Source: Dermatemys mawii (lineage: Eukaryota > Chordata > Testudines > Dermatemydidae). From it: DNA of 64,000 nt. Each line of letters starts with the position of its first letter. Within the stretch, counting starts at the first letter, position 1. The stretch is taken from NCBI GenBank assembly GCA_007922305.1, contig ML677343.1, positions 28,835,915-28,899,914 on the forward strand. Direction: 5' to 3'. Below are positions 24,501-36,500 of the stretch, in pieces. The position numbers were made by a program, and so were the translations under genes. The notes under the pieces were generated by a model. The model was given only the letters and a program-made list of their open reading frames with translations. It was not told the DNA's origin and made no database searches.

Positions 24501-27500
24501 CCATTTGATAAGTTAGAGGATGAAAGTGTTCTTTTTGTTTGGGCAGGTTTTGTGGAGTAAAATTAATACATTTGTGCTAGAGTGATAAATGTTCTTACAA
24601 AGCAGGAAAATAGGAGTTTTTGAAACATTTTTTGACATTAAACTTGGGAGTCATTAATACACTAATAATTTTTCTGGAAAACATAAATTAAATCTCAATA
24701 CAGACAGAGTCTTCCTTTGGTCAAACAGTTCATAACATGTCATTTTAGTATGGTTTATTTCAGCTGCTTGGTCATACAGCTACTTGGTGAAGCAGTGAGT
24801 CTAGCTTTTCTCTTAATCTTTCCACTTTACGCTTTCTCAAATATTGCTTATTTTGATATTCTGTTACTTCTGTTTGCCTTGCAGCTTTAGGTGATAAAAT
24901 TGCAAGAGACATCCGGCCTGGAGCTGCCTTTGAACCAACATACATCTATAGGCTCCTGACGGTTATCAAGTCAAGCCTATCAGAAAAGGTGCTGTTTAAA
25001 ATTCTTTGAAGTGCATGTATCTAACAGTGTATAGAAAGTAAACAATTTCAAAGCAGCCAACATTCTTATTATTTTTCTTAACAGAATATTATTTTGTTTA
25101 ATATTAATTTTTATTATATATTATATATTAATATATAATTTATTGTTGTATATTATATTAATATATAATTTTATATATTATTTTATATTAATATAATAAT
25201 ATTGATATTATTTTTCTTAACAAAATAAAAGCCATAAAATCAGTCCTATGCATGTTTCTGAAAAAAACTATATTTCACAGTTACTCAGTTTTCCCCTCCT
25301 AGGCTCTGAGTTCTGTCATAACTAATAATGCTGTCTGATACAAAATACGTCGCAGTTTCACTAAAGTATCTGAAAATTAAGGGGACAATGTCTTGAATCT
25401 GCTTAAAATTGTAGCTACCATACCGCAGTATAATAATTTTAAAAATTAATCTTTTATTCAGGGCAGGCAAGAAGATGCTGAAGAATACCTGGGATTTATC
25501 CTCAATGGGCTACACGAGGAAATGCTGACCCTAAAAAAACTTCTTTCTCCACACAATGAAAGTAAGCTCATTTGTAGCAAGCTGAATTCATTTTCAGATA
25601 CTTACCTGTAATGGTTTTTCTTTTTTGGATGGGTGAAAGAATGGAGGATGAATTAACCCAGGAGAGCGGTTTGAACATGTGGGAAAGATGGCAGTTATGA
25701 CATAGCTCCAGAGGGAGCTTACACAAAAGACAGAAATCTATAGCTTTTATTTTGAACAGTTTTTCATTGTGAAAATCAGTAAATAGATAGAATGGAACCA
25801 TACATGCCAAATTTAATTCTGGAGAGCTTTTTTTGGGGGGGGGGGCAAAGATGTATGTGTTATAATGAAAGCTACTGAACCAATGAGATGCCTCCCTAGT
25901 TAGGTTGGTTATATATGTGTTTTTAAAGCTATACCTCTCTTCACAACTCCAGACATGTAAGGGACCTAGTACTAATCAGTAAAGATAATTCTATTGTTTT
26001 CCAGCTCTCTCTCCCTTTAAGGAAAAATTGGGGATTATTTTATTTGTATAAATTAATACCTACACACTTTTCTTCTTTTCCTTAAGAAATCTGTGTTTCC
26101 AATGGTCCTGAGACGCACTCTGTAAATGAAGAGGAGGATCAGGATGAACAAAGAGAAGGTAGTGAGGATGAATGGGAACAAGTAGGCCCCCGCAACAAAT
26201 CATCAGTTACTCGACAGGCTGACTTTGTTCAGACTCCTATTACTGATATTTTTGGTGGTCACATAAGGTATGGTACCTTTTATTAGACTATTTTTAATAC
26301 AATCAATTATACTTGTTTTGCAGCTGTGTGGAGGCATGGCTGCATTGCCTTCACCTGTAATTTTTTCCATTGCTTTGCAACTGAGAAGATAGACAGCCAC
26401 TGGAGACTGCACCATTATTCCATGACCAGTTTTTGGTGCTTAAAAAAGGAAATATGATTATTCCAGAAAGGCCAGGGGAGCTTAACATCCTAATCATGAA
26501 ACAGTCTTTCAGAAAAGAGGGTTCAGAAGATTTCATGTCATCGTGTAGGTTAGTTCCCAAAAATCAGTTTGTGATCTGTTTCACATAATAGGTGCATTTT
26601 CTTATGTTTTACTGAGCAAAGATTAGCGTGAAGAACAGATATCTATAACAATTTTTTATGAATAATAAGTTGAAAAATACATATATGTTGCATATATGTA
26701 GTTGCTTTCATGCAAGGATCTACAGGACCTTACAGTAATTAAATAGTTCAGGTTTAGAACCGTCTTTTGAAGTGCTAGCCTTTTTTATATGTGGATTGAC
26801 TGGGACATAATGAGTGTCTTGTGTAGTTCACAAAGCCAGTGAGTGGAGAAAAATGGGACTAGAACTCAAAAGACATGACTGTTAGCTAAGTTCCGTCTAC
26901 GGGTGTGCAGCAGCTTATTAAGTGCTGTGCAGGTGCTCAGAGCTGTGGCAGGAGAGATGCCTCTCCCCCAAACTTGCTGCAGCCAAGGGGAGAGGTGCCC
27001 CTCTCCAACCCAGCTGCAGACTTGCCACGGCCTGGGGAGAAGTGCCCCAGCCCAGCCCTAGACTTGGGGAGAGAGGTGCCCTGACCCCAGCCCGGCCCTA
27101 GACTTGGGGAGAGAGGTGCCCTGACCCCAGCCCAGTCCTAGGATGTGGGGAGAGGTGCCCTGACCCTAAGCCAGCCCTAGCTTGGACCTGCCGTGGCTGG
27201 GGAAGAGGCACCTCTCCTGCGACTCCAACCCAGCCCCAGCCTCGACCTGCCGTGGCCAGGGGAGAGATACCTATACCCCAGCCCAACCCGGTTGGGAGAG
27301 GTGCCTCTCCCCCCTAGGCCAGGTGCTGCCATCGGGGGAGAGAGCTGTGGGAGAATCCTCTTTCCTTGCCATAGCCTGGGGCAGCCTACACTTCAAACCC
27401 CTCATCCTCAGCCCCTCCTCAGAACCCACATCCCCAGCTGGAGTCCTCAGTCCTCCCCCTCCCCTGCCCAAACCCTGAGCTCTCGTCCACACTCTGAACC

Positions 27501-30500
27501 TCTCGGCCCCACCACATGAATTTTGTTATGTGCACCAATATGGAGGTGATGTGTTTCATATCACCGCCATATTGGTGCACATAACAAAATTCATTCCACA
27601 CATGCATGGGGAAAAATTAGAGGGAACACTGTCAGTTTTTTAGACAACACTGCTTCCCAGAAGATAGAAAGACTAAAGCTATTTCTGCGCTACAGCTTAA
27701 GTCACCATAAGTTATGTCACTCGGCTGTGAATAAACCACCCTCCTCAGTGACATAACTTACACCAAGGTAAGCGCTGGTGTGGATAGTGCTATGTCTGTG
27801 GGAGAACTTCTCCTGCTCACATAGCTACTGCTGCTCATGAGGCCTGGAGTAATAAAGCCAGTAGGAGAGCTTTCTCCCATTGGCTTAGTGTCTACACTAG
27901 CAGTGTTACATTGACGTAGCTGTAAGCTCTCTAATGTGGCCCTAGCTTTATGCTGTGGTTTTATATTAAAAAAAAAAAAAAAAGGAAAGTCACACCCAAA
28001 GATATCTTTGTTTAATTCACTTATTAATTCCTGCAACAGCTTGCAGTGATGTGGAGCAGAGGCCCAGATATGAGTACAGGAAGGCGAAAGGGGGATATGA
28101 AAAAACTCATATAAAAAGCGTTATTTAAAAATAAATAGTTTAGAATATAAAGGCAGATATATTTAAAGGAATATTTAAATATTTAAAGGAAACATAGTCT
28201 AAAGCAACAAATGTTAGTGTGAAGAGTTATTTTTAGACTGGAGGGCAGACATTTAATTGCTAGTTTTGCACTTCTTGTGTTGCCAGGTATACAGTCTAGA
28301 AGTATGAATAATGCTGGTTGGTTCCTTCCATATGCAAAACACTGAAATGATTCTTCAGAGATTTGAGTCAGACAGCTGGCAAATAAAAAGACGTTTTCCA
28401 TAGGATTGGCAGACAGATGTGTGTACTTACTGGAAAATTTCCCTGTCGATGGCATGTGCCAATATCCTTTGTCAAATACCCCTAAATTCCATAATATTTG
28501 GAAGTGTGTATTCGTCATAGCCAGTGCAGTTTAGACCTCGGTATGATTGTTTCATAAATTAGTTAAAATGAAATTAAGGGTATTTGGGGGAACACGATGT
28601 CCCCTATTGAAATCCACAGAAAGAAGAAATTTGAGGGATTACTGAAAAAGAAAATCAATTTGCATTGAGCAGCAGAACCACAAAGTCCATTTCCACATGT
28701 GTTGTCTACTTTTCACCCCACCCATCTCATTCAGGCTACAAACTAGGTCACACAGTAGACCGCAGAAACAGTATACCATCTTGAGATGTTGGAAAGCTTC
28801 CTCCACTAAGGCTGAGGGTGAAAATAGGGAGGGTTTAAAGACAGAATTGCCGGTAGTAGTCCACCAAATAAAAGCATCAGAAATAGAAAAATCAAATGGA
28901 TAATACAGCTAAGAAAACATGGTTGAATTGGCACCATTCTGCTTAGAGAGATTTTAGCCTCTCATCTACATTTAACTGAGTTGTTGCATTCCTACTTAAG
29001 CATTATTTCGATAAATAATTTTTTGTGAAGAAAAAGTAGATGGTTATAAACACTTAAACATAAACTTGTAGGTCCACATTCTCACTGGGCTTCTGATTTT
29101 GTGCATTGACAGTGCTTTTACATTGATAACTTGTTCAAGCACATACCTAATTTTTTACATCACAGAGCATCTGAGAGAAAAGTCAGTGCATCTTGTGGGC
29201 AACATTTTTGTCAGGCCTCTTACTTATGTGTATGCCAAACTTGCATGAAAAATAACCTCAACTGAAGTTCTTAAAAAAGAAAAATGAAAACAAACGGAGT
29301 GATCATATGCTCCTTCAAGTGTGTGATGATGTCTTGCCAAATAAACCATGCATAAATACACTGATTTAAATATACTAACCAATTATACATGTTAACGCAT
29401 ACAATAGACTCTTGATTGTCCAGGATCGGGTAAACCAGGATGTGGATTAACCAGGATGTCAAAAAAAAAATAAAAAAATGGGTAACTCGCAGGGCCGGCT
29501 CTGGCTTTTTTGCCGCCCCAAGCACGCAACAACAACAACAACAAAAAATCCACCAGGGCGCAGGGCAGCCAGTGAACCAACACCTCCTCCCCCCGGCACA
29601 GGGTGGCTGGTGAACCAAACTCCCTCCTCCCCCCATATTTCCTATGGATGGCGATTATCTGGGATTTTATTAACCGGGATTAATTTTTTCCCTATCATCC
29701 TGAATAATTGAGAGTCACTGTATTTAACAAAATCATTGTACTTGAAATTGCATTAAAGTGAAATCAGGTTGCTGAGATTGATGCTTAACCTTGATACTTG
29801 TGTAGATTTTGGTAGCTCAATGTGCAGCAAAGCATGGGATGGACTAAGGTGCAAGGTAAAGAACATGTGGGTGGATTCATAGGTGCATTTCAGTGTCGTC
29901 TTTCTAGCAGTGGGTGGATTGATTATAAAAAGAAAAACTTAATATGATTTAAATAAATTTTTAAAAAATCTTGAATTAAATTAAAAAAAATATATTTTCC
30001 CCCCAAAAATCAATTTTTAGACACCCTGACTAGTAGCTTCTCCAGTGTTAAATTTTGAAGGATGACTATATAGTAGAACGTCAGCATTATGGGCATCCCA
30101 GGAATGGAAGTGGTCGATAACTCTGAACAAAGCGCAGTTCGGGCTCCAGACCTAGCACCTGACACTCCAGGCTAGGCTTCAGCAGTAGCTGAGCTCCCTA
30201 CTCAGTGCTAGCATGAGTTTGCAGGCTTGTCGCACTCCCCGGGGTATGTGTGTGTGTAAACAGCATGTCCCTATCCCAGTGGATGCTGGGGATGAGAGTG
30301 GCGCAGCCCCCAGCGCTGCTTCTGCTCTGCTGGCTCTGGCTACCTTGGGCTGGCAGCTCCAGCATCTTGCTGTAAGTGGAAGGTGTGGGCGGTGGGGACA
30401 GACAGGAGGCTCAGATGTGCCTTCTTTTAAAATGCAATGTAGGTACCGTACTATATTTCTTTTTTTATTTTTATTTGTTTGTTTTCCTTTTGGTCTCTGC

Positions 30501-33500
30501 TGCTGCCTGATTGGTTATTTCAGGTTTCACATGATGTCTGGTTGACCAGTTAGTACATAACTCTGTTGTTTGTATCTTTGAGGTTCTACTGTAAATCTAA
30601 TATTCAACTTTGTTTCCTATTTCTGTAGATCTGTGGTTTACCAGCAGAGTTCTAAGGAGTCTGCCACTCTGCAGCCATTTTTCACTCTACAACTGGATAT
30701 CCAGTCTGAGAAGATACGCACAGTCCAGGATGCTTTGGAAAGCTTGGTGGCAAGAGAGTCTGTCCAGGGTTACACCACAAAAACCAAACAAGAGGTGTGT
30801 TCTGGTCTTGTCTGCTGGACCTTTTTATAGTCAAACATTGAATTTTAAGGGGTTTTCATACAGTTGTTGGTTTTTCACTAGTTGCTTGAACATTAATCCT
30901 CATGTTAAGGAGATGCTAACCTTGCAAGGTATACCACAGGTGTACTACATATTTAACATGTACGGTCAAGGTCACTCAAACAAGATGACACATTAACCCT
31001 GTTAAATGAAATCATTGATAGTAAATCAGTGTAATAGTTGGTTTGGGATTTTGAGGGTGGGCAGGGAGAGGCATATAAATTAAATTCACTCTATTTGAGA
31101 AGTGGCAACATGTACTTTCCTAAGGAAAACAATTTTTCACTAATTTTAAAGCACAGATGCTCAGATGACCTGGGTGTTGCCAGACACTCCTAATAAGACA
31201 GACGTGCTTCAAAATGCTGGTTGGTTGAGAATATTTCCTGCTTTTGAAGTAGATATTTATAACAGTCCTGCTTTTGAAGTAGATATTTATAGGTCTCATG
31301 ACCCTGAACCAGCACAGAGCCACGGCCCATGTTACATCTTCAGAGCCATACAGATAGTATTGGATGTGGCCTACATAACCTATTGTGGGCCACATATGCA
31401 GCCCAAAATGGTAAATAGGTTGAGAACCACTGGTTTAGGGTGTTGCAGAGCTTCCAAGTGTTTATATTGTCCTAATACAGTAATACATACACATGTGTTC
31501 ATGATGGCACTTAGTCTGCCATCTGTAAATTCCGACTGTTCATAACTTGTTTGTCAGTGATGTGTACTTTGCAGGTAAGAGTCTTGTAGCATAAAGGAGG
31601 CACCAGCATTTTCAATGGCTTTTTTCGTTCCTGTTTTATGTTAATCAGTCCCGAACTTTTAATAGTTCAGTGACTCCGGTTTCATCCATCAGTCGTGATC
31701 CTTATGTGCTTATCTACATATAGTGCCGTGACATAATACGCAACTGATCTGTGTATGATGAGTACTTGAATTGGTACCAATATTTCCAGCACTTCACAGT
31801 GTATTAAGTAATCCTGCAAAGCCAGACAAATAGACTACACGAAGAACAAAACTAGTTCATGGAAAAATGTATTTCTAAATCCTAATGTTGACCTCCATCA
31901 TTTCCACCAGACTTCTTTTCTGTTTCATAATATATAGTTAGATTAAATAATCCCCATTGAAAGAACCACGTAGGACATTATATTAAATTGTAAAACTTTT
32001 TCCTTGAAGACAACACTTCAGTGGAAAATCCAATGCACTTTAGAGGCTTAAAGTGCACAAAAAATGGGATATTTGTCATAAAACTAACAGAATACAGACA
32101 CTTTCAAGTAGCATACTTTAGATAAAATTTGTGTTCTACACACATTAGGCCTGTTTCCTTGCTGTTTGTTTTCAAAGGGATTAACTTCAAGATGTACTGA
32201 TCTTAAAACTGATGTAATTTTAATGCATTTTTTGTGTTCTCTGTATTAGGTGGAGATCAGTCGAAGGGTGACCCTAGAAGAGCTCCCTCCTGTTCTTGTG
32301 TTACACCTCAAAAGATTTGTATATGAGAAAACTGGTGGATGCCAGAAACTTATCAAGAATATAGAGTATCCCGTTGACCTGGAAATTAGTAAAGGTGAAG
32401 CTCTTAAATAAAACTTTTTTCTTTTTGTTTTGAGGAAAAGAGAATTTTTTATGATTTCCAAAAGGTAATAGTGAATTTTTGCAAGCTCAGTATGGGATAG
32501 GCTTGATTATTTTCTGTTGCGGTGTAATACATGCAAAAACTCTCACAATCTAAATCTGTATTTTCTTGTGAGCCTTATTTTGTGTCTGTGCGAGCTGTGG
32601 ATTAGGGGTATCCAATCCAGTGATGCTTCGAGCTGATGTGTTCAGGCTTTTTTTTTTACAGCACTTGCTGCCTGAACTGTCTTAATTTAGACCCCAATCT
32701 TTCAACAAACTCCATGTAGACAAACCCTGGAACATGTATCAGGCTCCATTGACCTCAGTGGGGGCTCATGCAGGTCCAATGTCCAGCTGAGTGAAACTTG
32801 CAGAACTGGAACCTAAGACTAAGCTGTTCAGGGATGACTGTGTACCATGTGTTAATACAATGCTCTTCTTCAACTGATTGGAGTACCCTGGATAAAGTAT
32901 AAATAATGAATACAAATACTTCAGCTGGGAATCCATCCAAAGAGGTGGTAAAAGCACCATAATAAAAATCATTGATTGGGCTGGAGAGGAGAAATGAGAA
33001 ACGTTTTTTTTAAGACAAAATTAAAATCAAACTAAAACCATCAAAGCAATCAAATAGGTAGGTCAGATTTCAAGTGTTCACACATTATAAAGTTTCTTCA
33101 GTTTTTAAATTTTAAGATCCATTCATTTTACAAAGTGTTTTATATAAAAACAGCAAAATAATGTATACCTTGTTGCACTGAATCTTATTCTGACTTTGAC
33201 TGTTCAGTCAACCAGTAGTTCAGATTGGCCAGTATTTTTATGCTGTCTGCAATATGTTCCAAGCTACCTGGAAATTGCAAGGCTAATTATGTAGCGATAC
33301 ATTATAAATGATATATTTACTTTATCAGATAGTACGATTTGATCTTGGGGTTTGTTTTTAGGACATACAGGGGGGTTGAAATCTGTAAAGCGTGTGTTAT
33401 AGGTTGCTTTGGTCAAGCAAGACAGGCAACTGCTATATTCTTTATCGTCTCTGGAATTTACAGGCTGTCCCTCCAGTCCTCCAACAGGAGGCATGGCAGG

Positions 33501-36500
33501 GGAGATAACTAGTGTCGTAGCCATTCCCTCCTCCCCCCCCTTTCCCCGGATAGCTTTAAATGTTACTCTTTTTTGAAACCCCATATGCAAAGGCCGGTGC
33601 TCTGGCAGTAAGAAACTAGAAGTTGACCCTCGTCTCCCACTACAAAAAAGATTCCGGTGTCTACAGTGTCAGCGTGCTGAAGTTTTAGCTGGTTCTTTGA
33701 TGTAGGAAGCTTCGGATGAAGAACTGTTTGATTCTTACTTGGAAATAAATGTCCACCTGCCATCTGTTAACACACAAGTCTGTAGCTTGTTAAAAGTGTT
33801 GCTTTTGCTTTTTCAGAGCTACTGTCTCCAGGTGTGAAAAGCAAGATTTTTAAAGGCCAAAGAACTTACCGTCTCTTTGCAGGTATTTAGCCATTTATGT
33901 CACTCTTTCCCAAAATATTGCATTACATATGGGAATTCTGGTTGTGGAAATGTTGTAGTCACTGCTAACTAGAATAATAAAATGTTTACTTAAATTAAAG
34001 TGATGTAACTTGCAGTGGTAGTAAGTTCTAGTATAAAGTGATACATAAGTACTGAATATTCCTATTATGCGATTACTGTCACATTGTTTCAGCTTCTGCC
34101 TAAGTAACATAGGATATATGTTCTGTACCAGAACCATCCTGCACAGGGTATACAGATACTTGCTTTTCAGTGAAAGAATGCAGACAGCATAGTTTCTATT
34201 AAGATTCATATAGGTCTGCTTTGTCTCAAGTGGTGTACATCAATATTCATTTTTTCTCAACGCGGTTACATTTTAAGTATCATCTCTTTTGTGAGTAGTA
34301 TTCATAAAACACAAATTGTATAGCATAACTATTGTTGATGACAAATTGGTGTTGGTGACATGCAACTTGAATGGTAAATACATCTTGCATAGCCAGAAGA
34401 ACATCTACACTGTTAATTTATATTTGACACATACCACTGATTTGTAGGGTAACCTTTCAAAAGTCTTTTAAAATTGCCACTTTGATGTTGGTTCACTGCA
34501 TCATTCTAAACACTTTTGAGATGAGTACTTCTGGCAATGAAGGAATAGCATATTGTAGAACTGTAGAGGTGCCACTAAGTTGGCTGTTACAGTGTGACGT
34601 TTTTATGGTAGGAATATATTGAAAAATATCAGATGAAAGACTGTTGTTGGTATTAAAGAGTGGAAACTGGTGTAAATATTCAGAAGCATTTTAATAATAA
34701 AAGATTAATCTCTACAGTTTTAAAAAACTATACATAGATTACTCAGATTTGCACCTGCTTATTTGTATTAGCATCAGAAGAAAAAGTTCAGGGGACTAGA
34801 GTTTTTCACTTCTGGGTCACCATTTAGTTCCAGCCCTTGTGGGCTTGTGTGCTGAGGTAGTTTGGATCCAGTTCTGTTTAGGTGGTATAACCAGGTTACA
34901 GAAGATACCATCAAAACTGGCAATTTCAGCAGAGGGCAGCAGTTACTTTAGTTGAACAATTCTTACCTCTGGGGTGAACTTTCCAAGACAGGGTTGGAGA
35001 GCGTAGATAAAACAGTATGAGGAAATTTGCATTGCCACTACCTCATCTTTTGTGACTGTTCTGTAGACACACACACACACACCATTTCAGTCTCCAGTCC
35101 ATTGTTGTTAATCCAGAACTTTACACACACTGCATGCACTACTTGTACAGAATTTTAATAATTAAAAAGAGGGGGGGTTTAGAATTAAAAAGATTTCTAA
35201 TTGGAAACATAAGAAGAAGTTTGCCTAAATATTCTTCTGCAGTAAGATAAAATACAAACTGCAACCTAGAAAATCTTATAGGGTAGTTTCTGTCTTAAAG
35301 AACTCTTGAAAGATATCAGTAATTTAAAATGTGTATACCGTATACCATAAATCATGCCTGTCTACTTAAAGTACTCCTAATATGTATTTATCTTCATAGA
35401 AGCATAAACAAAATCAGAGTAAGTTTAAAGTGTGGTTCAACTCTGAAAGGTAGACTGTGAAAATGATACTTTTCTACCGCTACTTGTTTTTACTGCTGTT
35501 TACTCCTCTTAGCATTGCAGAGACAAATATAGCTAATGGAATGAGCTATATTCTATTCCTGCTTGTGCATTGTTACCAAAATTATATGCCAATATAATTC
35601 TAAACAGTTACACATGTGCAACCCCAGTGAAGGCAGTAAAAATCCCCAGGTATAGTTGACAGCACAATTTGAAGTTGAGATGTAGTTTGCACAAGATCAA
35701 ATGGACCTAATTTTGCTGAACAACATATTACAGATGGTGACATTCTCAAAGTAAAAAATCCAATTTGGTTCCATGTTGAGATTGCAGGATTGACACTCAC
35801 AAAACTAACTGGTAAACTAAGCACATTCAAGTGCTTAGTATACAATGACTCTTTTATGGAATCAGTTTTGTAGGGTGGAACCAGACTTTAAGCAAAATGA
35901 AATGGGTTAGATGGGGAGTATTTTGTTTGTAACAGAGACTTTTGAACAGAGAGTTCTGATATTGTTAAGTTTCATAATGTCCTCTCATATATGAAGACGT
36001 GAGGTTTTATGATTAGATATGATTGAAGGTTGATTCTGGCTTCTGGTTTAAGTCACAGAGAAGTCTGATACTAAATATTGTATAATACCTACTTTGATCT
36101 GTGAGTAGTTAACTTAAGATCGTTTTTGACTTGAAATGACAAACAGCAAGAAACTGGATGTGTTGGAAATTTCAAGCAGTTCTGTATGTTCTCAGCTATT
36201 TACTAAGTCTGTCAGAACTAAACCAATTTTCTGAAGCTATCTTGAATTGTTGCAGGAAGATGGCTTTCAGGGAAGGATTTACTTTGCAGACCATGTAGTA
36301 AATTAAAAATATCTATCTTAGAAATTTGGGACACTTGATCTTAAGGGTATTATTTTTCACTTCTTTAGAATCCTGAGTTTTTGTGCTGCCAGTGAAAAAT
36401 CACTAGCATCACAATAAGTTTTTTCCTTTGTAAGTAGATAAAATTAAGACAGTATTTGCTATCAAATATATTATGCTGGTATAACTTTTAAGTATTTGCA

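Larger units (their letters stand above)
26268..30628 (+). other. USP10 intron (4.4 kb), repeat-rich
   Basis: It contains a GC-rich minisatellite and associated hairpin element (about 26905-27640) and a MITE-like element (about 27670-27955). Further on are a pogo/Tigger-like element (29402-29720) and a GC-rich patch at about 30120-30430 of unknown origin. The stretch 27960-29390 is AT-rich with an A run at 27967-27983 and no recognised gene. Confidence 0.75.

Noticed and set aside
26905..27519. Overlapping Pro-rich frames near 27.1-27.5 kb
   Set aside because: They arise from the GC-rich minisatellite and adjacent repeat, with no known domain and no splice context.
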